A DNA stretch of 64,000 bases from the NCBI GenBank assembly GCA_907165135.1, contig OU015566.1, forward strand, positions 3,536,501-3,600,500. Direction: 5' to 3'. The first letter of the stretch is position 1. The number at the start of each line of letters is the position of its first letter. Shown in pieces: positions 53,289 to 62,635 of this stretch. Origin of the DNA: Oikopleura dioica (lineage: Eukaryota; Chordata; Appendicularia; Copelata; Oikopleuridae). A model generated the notes under the pieces. The model did no database searches. It saw only the letters and a program-made list of their open reading frames with translations, and had not been told where the DNA came from. Both the position numbers and the translations under genes were made by a program.

Positions 53289-56060
53289 CTAGCAGCCAGG
53301 TCCTTTTGAGCATTCACCAGCGCAGACTTCCACCTAAAAAATTATTGAGAATCGCGGAATTTTTTTCGGAAGATTTTTCCTACCGAGCAAGATAATTGCT
53401 GAGTTGTCAAATCATCTTCTTGAGCCCTAAACTGGAAGCTCGTGTAGCTAAAGTTGATCTTCTCTTGTCTTTCCCGGAAAATTTCAGTCTTGACGAACGA
53501 GTCTGGGCAGGTGTTTTCGATCACATTGAATTGCAGCCCAAGTGCTGTATCGGAAACAGTACAGTTGGTGATTTTGAAATCGAGGGTCGAAATTGGGTCG
53601 ATCATTTCCAAGCCGACAAAGACCCGGTCGCCGATCGCCACGACGTCGTTTTCAGTGGCTTCTTCTGTGAATTTTTCATCTTGATAAGTTGTCAAGGAGA
53701 ATTCCAGCTCTCCCTCTCCGTTGGCTCCAGCATCAAAGTCGCTAAACAAAATCATTAATTTAATGACATTAAAATGGAAAAGGTGGCGAGGGCCGTTTTT
53801 TCTCTCTTACGGATCATGAACTGTTGTTTTGGCATGAATGTCGTCGACAAATCTGGGGAATTTGCATTCGAAGCTGTGTTCAAAATTAGGCGCGATTTGA
53901 ATGAAACCATTTCTTCTTCCCTCAGCACGCAGTTTATTGCTGAAATAATGATGATTCTCCTGTGTTTTTTCGGTTGAAAAGTACCTAAAGACAAGGTCGT
54001 TCCCTTCCGAAGCCACTTGCGTTTCGCATCCATCAAGTTTAAAAGCAAAAGAAAAGGTATCTCCATCCTCATCAGCTTCAGCCGAGGCGCAAGAGCTGAT
54101 TTTCGGAGCTTCTTGGTTGGTAAACAAGCATTTTGGTGCCCGAAGTCCGATTTGGTGTGGAGAACATGTCAGTTCGATAAGATAAAAGTTTGGGAAACAG
54201 CTTCCATCTGAAATATATTCTTTCTTCTTTCCTGTCTCTGAATTTGTATTTACCGTCATTTTCAAGAAAACAATCAGGGCATTTCTTCTCGCCCAATTTA
54301 TGCTCCCCAGAGTCATTTATTTCTGCTCTGGAAGTCGTCACTGTAGATGTCGAAGAAGTTGTTATTGTTGAACTCATAGTTGTTGATGATGTTGATGTCA
54401 TCGTTGTTGATGTGAATGTGGAAGTGAAGGTTGTTGGGGTAGTCATTTCTTCCGTTGTTCTTTCAACACAGCTATAGAACGGGAAGGACTCCGAAAGGAC
54501 ACATTCACCAGCTTCGCCGCAAAAGTCAATGTCCTTCCTTGTGTAGAAACCAATGTCGGTGTCAACATCGTCGCAATCAATATCTGGCAGCTTGCAAATA
54601 AATTGCTCCTGCATTAAACAGTCCTGTTCCCTCCACAATCCATTCTCCCACTTCACGCAAGTGCGGTCTTGAACTACAAGAATGGTTAAGTACGTCGAAA
54701 TAGGATATTCAATATTGATATCATTCCAGATGCTTTATAAACAGTGACCTTCGTTCAGAAATTTTCAAAGAAAAAAACAAGATGAAATTTACGAACGTTT
54801 TGGTAGCTCATTTGGCCGGATGGTCCATGTTCGAAACTGAACCAGAGACACAGCAAAAGCTTCAGAAGCTTCAAAACCTTGCTGATAAGGAACGGGCGGA
54901 ATTTGACAGAAAAAATTGTTAAAAATCTTTTTCTTTCGTTAAAAGTAATCATTCCTCCCAAAAAAGCTTAATTCTTATCATCAAAGACCCGTTTTTTTCT
55001 CTGCAAAATAATTGATTATTCATCTTTCTTCAATAAAATCAGATAAAATCTATCTTCAAGCCTTTTTGTTTTTAGAGAAACTTTTTGACAGGGATACATA
55101 GACAATTATCGTTTCAATATTTTCGTTTTGGCGAGAAGACGAGTTATTTACAGCTAGTATGGTCCTTTCATTCAGCGCCTTTTTTCAAACCGCATGAAGG
55201 CTCGCATTATTATTGCAAGTAATCAGGGAGTCGGTAATAATGAATCTTTTGTCAAATTACTAATGCGCTTTTAATATTTACACCATGAAAGCTTAAAAGA
55301 TGCTCATTTGCCACATTTTAGAAATAAAATGAACATGAAAATCGGTTTGATTTTTGTACAATTTGCCGCAGCCTGGTCTTTCTTCGAAACGACCCCAGAA
55401 GATCAAATGAAGATTTTGAGACTTCGAAATCTTCAAAAACAGGACCGGGCCATCAACGAAAAAATAAGGTCTACCAGAGCTTTTCTTGAAAATTTTCGAC
55501 AAGACTTTCTATCTTTTATGTTATTTATGGGCCCCATAAAGATGAATGAAGTAAAATACCATCGAAGACCAGGATTTTTCACTATTCTTTAGAATCGCTT
55601 CGTTTTTCCTTTCAAATAAAACCGTACCTCTGTTGAAATTTTCTGACTTCTCGCCAATTCTTCTGAATTTCTTTCTCAGTGTCGGTGGTCTTCCATACAC
55701 CCACATTTCATCCTTTTCTTCCGGCACTTCATCTTTTTCATCAGAAAATCGCCACGCTTCATTTGTGAATTCCACTCCTATCCAACCGCTTGATCCCAAA
55801 TTCTCCCGGAGAAATAATTCGTCTTCTGCGTCCTTTGGAGAAAATAAGCTTCCACCTAACTGTGAGCAGTAGCTTATCGAAGGATCACAAAAAGCTGCTG
55901 ATTTCAAATAGGTGTTAAAATAAGAGGATAAAAAAGGTCTTTTGATCCGGACTTTGAGCTTCGTACCACGTTCCTTTCTGTTCCGAGCGGCTGCAGATTC
56001 CGTCGGTGGGGATTTGACCGGAGCAGACATCAAGATATCGCTCTTGAAAGAGTGTTAGGT
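53289..56060 (-). CDS. C-type lectin plus ZP-domain protein
   Basis: Secreted or apical matrix protein. The 5' exon (from about 56060) gives LTLFQERYLDVCSGQIPTDG, then the lectin fold: AFCDPSISYCSQLGGSLFS, GSSGWIGVEF, and across a 950-bp intron TCVKWENGLWREQDC and EQFICKLPD. A Cys segment (DIDFCGEAGECVLS) and a Thr/Ser-rich linker (about 54340-54450) follow. Then a ZP module: ZP-N around LIELTCSPHQIGLRAPKC and ZP-C around FKITNCTVSDTALGL, VIENTCPDSF and TTQQLSCS-VEVCAGEC, ending GPGC at 53289. No transmembrane segment or cleavage site was recognised after the ZP domain, so it may be fully secreted. The true start and signal peptide lie upstream of the first exon and were not found. The large intron contains two small genes on the plus strand. 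Confidence 0.87.
54782..54922 (+). CDS. Small secreted peptide A, nested
   Basis: 46-residue ORF without introns: a hydrophobic leader MKFTNVLVAHLAGWSMF, then a charged helix ETEPETQQKLQKLQNLADKE and a Cys-terminal end (RKNC). It lies inside the 950-bp intron of the lectin-ZP gene on the opposite strand. It shares the WSxFET-PExQxK...LxNL pattern with the ORF at 55329, so both are probably real. The leader looks like a signal peptide. Function unknown. Confidence 0.6.
   Translation: MKFTNVLVAHLAGWSMFETEPETQQKLQKLQNLADKERAEFDRKNC
55329..55592 (+). CDS. Small secreted peptide B, nested paralogue
   Basis: Starts MNMKIGLIFVQFAAAWSFF (signal-like), then ETTPEDQMKILRLRNLQKQD and RAINEKIRSTRAFLEN, ending FFTIL. 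The first 50 residues align with the ORF at 54782; the C-terminal extension is unique. A donor-like GTCTAC after NEKI could end the shared part. CATTTTAG just upstream of the ATG may be a cis or trans acceptor. Nested in the lectin-ZP intron on the opposite strand. Confidence 0.6.
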   Translation: MNMKIGLIFVQFAAAWSFFETTPEDQMKILRLRNLQKQDRAINEKIRSTRAFLENFRQDFLSFMLFMGPIKMNEVKYHRRPGFFTIL

Positions 56061-56430
56061 TTTCGTCAAACTGGCTATTCTAGTACATTTTTATCAATGT
56101 AATGAAGGGTTTTGTTTAAGGGGCTAGACATCGTGAATGGTAGTTTTCAAGATGATTTTTGTACGAAATTTTATATATTGACTCCCTTATTTTATTTTTT
56201 CTACGGAAACTTTGAACCCTTTTTTAGAATCTGTGGGAGTCGAAATTCGAAGTTTCGAAGAAAAAATTCACTGAATTTTATTGCATACTTGAGCATCTAT
56301 CGCTTCCTGTTCGTCCAAAAACCATCTTCTCGTGCATCTGATTGATCGGACAAATTGCATTTACGCTACTTGCGATCAATATATTTTGGAAAAACTTCTT
56401 CATAATTCTCTTTTTCTTTTGAAAGATTTC

Positions 56431-56624
56431 GATTTGTGAACACGAGGTCGAGGCGCAAGATTAAAAAAGCTTCTTTTCTAAATCGAAATCGAACACCACC
56501 GCCACGGAGGGCTGGATATCCAGGCGATTACGCGACTGTCAGAGGTTACTTTTCTGCTTTCCTTGACACTTTTTATGCATTTTTCTTGCATTTTATCCTT
56601 TTCGTTGTCTTTTTATTTCAATAA
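56431..56624 (+). CDS. Possible tail-anchored protein exon
   Basis: Open frame with Arg/Lys-rich TRSRRKIKKASFLNRNR, PPPRRAGYPGD and a C-terminal hydrophobic FLHFILFVVFLFQ, followed at once by AATAAA. No ATG is in frame; an acceptor TTGAAAG precedes it, so an upstream exon is needed. A candidate first exon with MVVFKMIF is near 56138. Weak but coherent. Confidence 0.35.
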
Positions 56625-56652
56625 ATTATGTACAGGAATCTTTAAAAACGCC

Positions 56653-57858
56653 TCATTCTAGCTGTTGAGACGCTAGAATGAGTGTTTCTTTGATGAATCT
56701 GAATCTTGGTCGATCTTTTCTTTCTAGCGATCTGCATTGCTTCATCAATTTTAGCAGTATTGGTTCTGGATCAACCATTTCTCCGATTGAAATTTTTGGG
56801 TTTCGAAGCGCGGCAACGTAGTCAGTAACCGATCGAAACTGCTGCTTTTTGTACGGAAGCATACCTCGATTGGAGTTGAGACAGGGTCAAATCCAGGGTT
56901 CTTACCTTTTGAAAGAACTTCGTAAATCAGAACGCCGAAGCTCCAAACATCAGTCAATTCGTCGAAAAAGTGCATGTCTACTGATTCTTTTGGCATCCAT
57001 CTCATCGGGATGGGAATTTGGCGGATGAAGGATTTTTTGCGGGAGAAATGGCCATTCCTGAATTTTATTACTCATCTACCAAAGAATTTACTATTTGTCT
57101 CACCTCGTTGAATTAACCCTCGATAGCCCAAAATCTGCAATCTTCACCGTTCCATTTCCGTCTAGCAGACAGTTCCTCGCCGCCAAGTCTCGGTGAACAA
57201 TATTCTGTCTCGTCAAATGATGCATTCCTTTGGCAGCATCGCAGAGCACTTCAATCTGTCGCTTCTGAGAAAGATCGTTTTTCAAAAGTAGATTTTTCAA
57301 GGAGCCACCATCCATCCACTCCAAAACGATGGCGAAGTTGTTTTGAATGAAAGAGACGCCATATGTTTTTACGATGTTGGAGTGGTCGATGTCCATCATA
57401 CTTTCCGCTTCGATGTGCAGCAGATCTGAATACGGGTTTTACCTTGGATCGATGCGAAAGGTCCATAAAAACGTCACAAAGAAACGTACTTTCATGAATT
57501 GCCGAGTCTCTTCGCTTATTTGAATCTTCGCAGTAGGAAATCTTTAGGGCGACGGAAATGTTCTTAGGAGAGACTGTTCCTTTGTAGATTTTACCAAAAC
57601 TGCCGGATGCGGTTTCCCTCTGAACGGTGATCCTTAAAATTTTAATGAAAAATGATAAAAAAATTCCTTTGTCTGCTAGACACTGTCTCGTAGACAATCA
57701 CCTATCGTTTAATTAACATCGTTCAATGATGGAGTCCAGGTCCCTTACCTGCTTGAGTCTACAATTGATCTGGTCGAGTATTGTCTGAAGAAATCCTTTT
57801 CTCTCATTGTTCTCTTATTTGTTGGGGTCCATCCAAAGCATTTGTAGACAACCTCCAT
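56653..57858 (-). CDS. Small cytoplasmic tyrosine kinase
   Basis: Starts [17 protein letters not shown] at 57858. Kinase subdomains in order: [13 protein letters not shown] (Gly loop, first Gly replaced by Ala), VALKI (catalytic Lys), [28 protein letters not shown] (tyrosine-kinase catalytic loop), KIADFGLSR, then [26 protein letters not shown] and [11 protein letters not shown]. It ends LILASQQLE at 56653. Introns are small; one of 41 bp separates VLSKG from MLPY. There is no SH2, SH3 or transmembrane segment, so it is about 340 residues and essentially a bare kinase domain. The activation loop ([20 protein letters not shown]) lacks the usual Tyr, and RWMAPE is RWMPKE. Catalytic residues are intact, so activity is likely but regulation may differ. 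Confidence 0.88.
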
Positions 57859-58279
57859 TTTCTCTCTCTTTTTCTTTCAGTTGCAAAAGTGATTTCGTTG
57901 CTCTTAACTTTTAAAATCCAGAAACGTCTGTCAGAAGACAAAGGATAAGTGTAAATAAAAATTCTTGATTTAATTGACCTCAGAGAAAGTCTTTTGTTGC
58001 TCGAGCGTGAAAAGCGTTGAGTTTATATTCTAAAGACAAAAATGGCCCGAAGGCGGGAAAATATGAAAATTCACGCTCCAACACAAGCGAAAGGGAAGTG
58101 GATAGTATCGATTCACCGACGCGTTCTGCTCTCATTTATATAAACAATGAGTCAATTACGGAAATTTTCCGTCGTTAATTCATAGCAAAATAGTTGACGC
58201 TAGGAATCAGGGTTTTTTCCTGTCAAATACTCATTTATTTTCATGTTATTGTATGACAAGAAAAGGGAGCAGTGGAAAG
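57859..58279. other. Intergenic
   Basis: Promoter side of the kinase gene and 3' flank of the Thr-rich gene. No additional feature is seen. Confidence 0.5.
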
Positions 58280-60834
58280 TTAGCATCCGACGAATTCGCC
58301 GATTGTATCGAAAGACTTGGTAAGGTACTTCTTGATCAATCGCTCGACGAAACTGTTGTTGTCCTTTTCGCAGTGTTTGCCAAAAGCTCGGGCCCAGGAA
58401 GCAAGGTTGGTTTCAGAGCTCGAGAGACCATCGCAAGCATCGCTTTAAACAATTGAAAATCTCGAAAATATTATTCAAAACTTACCCAACTGGGACAAGA
58501 TCGGGAGCCTCAAAGGTGCAGCCATTTTTGCTGGCTAATTTCTCACTGTGCTGTGTGATTTTCTTGACGAGTTTCTTGAGGTTCTTGTTAGACTTGGAAA
58601 CGTTCTTTGGAACATCAGTGATGTTGGCGGAAATCAAGAGATCATCGATGATGTCAATAACGTCCTCGACAGCGTCTTCGCCGAAAGTGAGGTCGGCTTC
58701 GGTGGTGGTTGTTGTAGTGGTTGTGGTGGTTGTTGTGGAAGTTGTAGTTGTGGTCGAGTAATCAGTTGAAGTTGTACTTTCTTCAGTTGTGGTTGAGGTT
58801 TGTTCAGATGTAGAGCTTGTGTAGAACGATGTCGTAGTTGGCTCTGGTGTGGTTGGCTCTTCTGTCGTGGTTGGTTGTTCTGTCGTGGTCGTAGTCGTAG
58901 TTGTTGTTGTAGTGGTTGTGGTCGTGGTCGTGGTTGTCGTGGTTGTTGTTTTCGTTGTAGTGGTGGTGGTAGTGGTGGTGGTAGTGGTGGTGGTGGTGGT
59001 AGTGGTGCTGGTGGTAGTAGTTGTGGTTGTGGTAGTTGTAGTAGTAGTTGTTGTTGTAGTTGTTGTCGTCGTCGTGGTTGTCGTAGTAGTAGTAGTCGTT
59101 GTGGTTGTGGTTGTAGTTGTAGTTGTAGTTGTGGTTGTTGAAGTAGTGGTAGTAGTTGTTGTTGTTGGATTTACCGCAGGGCAGCAGAATCTGTACTTGA
59201 ACTTAGTACATCGACTTACACCAGCACCATCTGTCTGTCGAGAAGCGCACTTGACGTCAACATAATCAGGGATAAGGCCTTCGCTTGCTTCTTTTCCGAG
59301 GATGAGAGCGGTGTCACAGACCTCAGCTCTTCTGTCTGTGCTGAAATCTTCAAAGACAGGTTGATGGTCGACGTGGTCCATGGCAAACCAGCTCGATTTG
59401 AATTCTCTGAACTCGGTCGGAATGGACGAGTCGGAATCGCAGACGGATTCGACAGGGGTGTTCCATCGGGGGTCGAGTTCTTCACCAGCATGATTCGTGA
59501 GCATTTTCTAAAAAGAGTTTGAAGGGAGAAAAACTTGAGGCTTGCTTACTCTTGGCTCGCAGCAGTAGTTTGTGTATTTTGTTCCGTCAGGTCCGGTTTG
59601 GATTCCAAACCAGCTTGGAGGAGAAGATCGAGCCACGGTGAATCTGTTCTCTTCTGCATCCAAAGACTGACAGATTGACGTTCTTGTTTCGCTTAATTTT
59701 AAATAAAAAAAAATAAAATTGCAAAAATATCTTACTCAGTTGCAAGCATAAGATTGACGTTAGTACCATCGTTACTCTGAAAAGGGGTGAAGTAAGCTTC
59801 CCAGACAGTGACAGGGAAATTGACAGCATCGATAAAAGTCGTGGCACGATCAAGAACGAACGCTGATTCGCAAACTGCGTCCTTGTCGACATCATATGGA
59901 TCGATTGGCGCCTCAGTGGTAGGTTCCATAGTTGTGGGCACTTCAGGAGTGGTCGTAACAAAAAGTGAGGCGTCACAGCAGTAGCTTGTCTAAAGATCAT
60001 TTTAAGATGGCTTTTTTGGATAGAATGAACGAACCTTGAATTTGACGCAGAAATTCTCATCATCTTCAGCATATTCATGACATTCAATCGTCACATATCC
60101 TGGGAGGACCAAATCGTCATCTGTTGGCCCAGAAGCAGCGGCCTGCTTCTTTCGTCTTCTCGCGTTGATTCCGTCCATTTGGAAGAAGCACTCGTCGCGC
60201 ATAGCATCTTCGCTGATGACATCCTGATCTGGCATACCATTGACTCCATCGCTGATAATCCAACCTGTCACAAATCCGTCGGTGCTGGGTTCACGGCTGT
60301 CCGTGGAACAGACCATTTGGCTTCCTCCCTTCCAGTTGGTGTTGACGAGGTTATTCTCTCCGTCGAAAATAAAGTGCTGGCTCTCGCAGCAAATTGTCAA
60401 TTCCCACTCGTTACAGCCAGTAATTGTGTCGTTGGCACCAAATTCGTAATCGTTGCACTGCACGCCAGCCCAGTCAGGAACGGTCTCAGAGGCACTTCGT
60501 TTTGCGGCAATGTCGGAGAATTCGCCAGCCCAGTGATCGTTGCACATGCTGGTTCGGGAGCTGCTGTTGAGGACGAATGGGATGATGGTGTTTGGGACCA
60601 AGGTTGAAGTTTTGTACTTCTGCCAGGGGGAGAAGTCCGAAGCGTCGTTGACTCGGAGTTGAGGGGAGGCACTAAAAATTGGAAAATTTATTTTTCCCTC
60701 CGTCAGTTTTTCGGTCTGTTTCGATTCATAGCGTCAAAAATTTTCTCAACTTACGCGCACATATTCATCTCCTTTCCCAACTCTGGGTCGACAATCGCCG
60801 TTGAGAGGCCAAAAAATCCGATGGAAAGTTTCAT
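58280..60834 (-). CDS. Secreted Cys-module protein with giant Thr tract
   Basis: Starts MKLSIGFFGLSTAIVD at 60834 (signal peptide). Four or so related modules follow, each ending in a CC pair: CNEWELTICC, FCVKFK-TSYCC, KYTNYCC and FKYRFCC, with DYVDVKC, GYVTIEC or DWAGVQC before them. Several small GT-AG introns separate them. An almost pure Thr stretch of about 150 residues (58690-59165), probably heavily O-glycosylated, leads to a helical C-terminal domain (EDVIDIIDDLLISANI, KKLVKKITQHSEKL) with DACDGL and EFVGC at the end. This is the architecture of mucus or larvacean house proteins (oikosins), but the module matches none I can name. The long ACA/ACC tract may vary in length between alleles. 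Confidence 0.85.
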
Positions 60835-61157
60835 CTTCAAAAGTATTTGATAACTCTTCGATCTGCACACGAAATTCGGTACAAGATCTCAGGATGAAGT
60901 CAACGCACCGTGGAGCCTCGTTTTTATGGCGGTGGTGGCGGCGCTGCGAGCTCCGATTTTCGGATTAACGAAATCAACCGAAGCGAATTCGATTTATATA
61001 GTGTGCTTTTGAAATTGTCGGCTGAAAAGCGAAAACCTGCGATGATCGTCATAATTGGAGAGTGGAATAAATTCGTATTTTTCGTCAACCATGAAATTCA
61101 GGTTTTCTTGATTTAAAATTTACGCCGCTGTAAAATCAAAGTCACGTTTCTGCCGAC
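60835..61157. other. Intergenic
   Basis: Upstream region of the Thr-rich gene. A GGTGGTGGCGGCGCTGCG stretch near 60931 is low-complexity. No gene is supported. Confidence 0.45.
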
Positions 61158-61189
61158 CTCTCTTCTTCTTCTTCTTCTTCTTCTTCTTA
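61158..61189. repeat. (CTT)n microsatellite
   Basis: About ten CTT triplets directly before a TTAA-flanked element. Confidence 0.9.
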
Positions 61190-61195
61190 TTTTCT

Positions 61196-61894
61196 TTAAG
61201 GGATCACCCCCCGATTTTTCAAACCTTTGGCGCGGATCATTATCGCCTATAATTAGATTCCTCGTGTTCTAAGGATCATTTTGATATATTATACTACTCT
61301 TTTACATGAATGCATCCCCAAAATTTCGCCTTGCAAAGTTCGGGAAAATGCATGTAAATTGTACTTAGCGTAAAAATCGCTAATTTTTTCTATTTTTCAA
61401 TGTCATCAAAAGAGGACAGATAAGGGGTTTATCGAAAGCTTAGAATCTGTAGATTAAGAATATAAGAACCGCATTAGAATTTTTGGCCATTTGCTGGCGC
61501 TGAAGAGCAATTGAATACCAAAAAATGCCGAAAATCGCTTCAAAAAGTATTACAACTATCTAAATTTTGTTTCGCTCATCAGATTATGCTGGTTCTACCA
61601 GAATAATAAGTTTAGGGTCCAAACTTGCTTCTCCAGCTAAAAGATCTGTAATTAAAAAGGCCACAAAAAAGTAGATACGATTTGAAAATGACCTAAAATG
61701 GCCATTTTTCAAAATGTTAATCACTTTGACGGCCTGTAATGCATAAGCGAATCTTTTGTTAGCAAGCTGATTCTACCAGAGTTTGCTCATTTCGATGCGG
61801 GCTTTCTAATGCGCCCAAAACCAGCCTCCTACGTAAGCTCAAAAAAAAGTAGATAGAGGTCAAAGTTGGCGAAATCGGGGGGGGATCCCTTAAT
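61196..61894. mobile_element. TTAA-flanked TIR element, copy 3
   Basis: Ends TTAAGGGATCACCCCCCGAT and ATCGGGGGGGGGATCCCTTAA. It is 699 bp with no ORF of note. It shares the TTAA target, the GGGA/GGAC start and the C-run terminus with the elements at 15443 and 16408, but the sequence is otherwise different. Confidence 0.83.
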
Positions 61895-62635
61895 CTAAAT
61901 TTTTGTGATAAAAATTTGATTCATTGTCGAGGAAATTGAAACAGCGCCACATATCGGCGACGATTTGCCCACTCAGAAACCTGATTTTTTGTTGGAAATT
62001 TTATCGTTAGCCTGACCATATTCAGAATAGGTTTCTCTATTTTTTGCCTCTCTCAAAGAGCTCAACTGAGTTCTTTTTTCACACTCTGAATTTCTTCCTG
62101 GTATTCTGTTCTACCAAAATTTGCGGCAATTTTCTCGACAAAATAATCGTTCTTTTTCGCAGGATAGATACGATAGTTTATCACAAGAAAGTAGATTTGT
62201 GAGCCAAGTGTTTTTTCAGCGCTGCTCGTATTTTTACGTACCTTACGTAAGAAAATAATGGAAAGTCAAATTTTCTAAGATAATCTTCCTCAGATTTTTT
62301 CCAGAAATGGCTTTGAAAGTCAAAGAATCTAAAATGAAATGATCTAATTCAGGAAAAAAACGGTTCACTCCAGTCATATCATTCATCCGGGAATAGGATA
62401 GGATTTCTCAATACGAGGATCATCTTGCGGAATCATCAAACCTCTTGAAGGTCAGACCTAATCCAAAAGATCGATTACACGTGCCCCCGTGTTCACTTTC
62501 TAATCGAACTTTCTAAAGCCCCTGTGTAAAATTGGGATAGGGGCTCAATGCCAGAATATTCACTTTTTTAAACGTTGTCAGATATAATTCTTTTCGGGAA
62601 GTTCTACTTTTATTTATTTAGCAAGATTTTGAAAA
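61895..62635. other. Intergenic
   Basis: Between the TTAA element and the 3' end of the EGF-type gene. No gene, RNA or repeat recognised. Confidence 0.5.

Noticed and set aside
58849-59265. Long Val-rich ORF on the plus strand
   Set aside because: It is the antisense of the ACA/ACC threonine tract in the minus-strand gene. The same applies to the Val-rich frame at 4277-4498.
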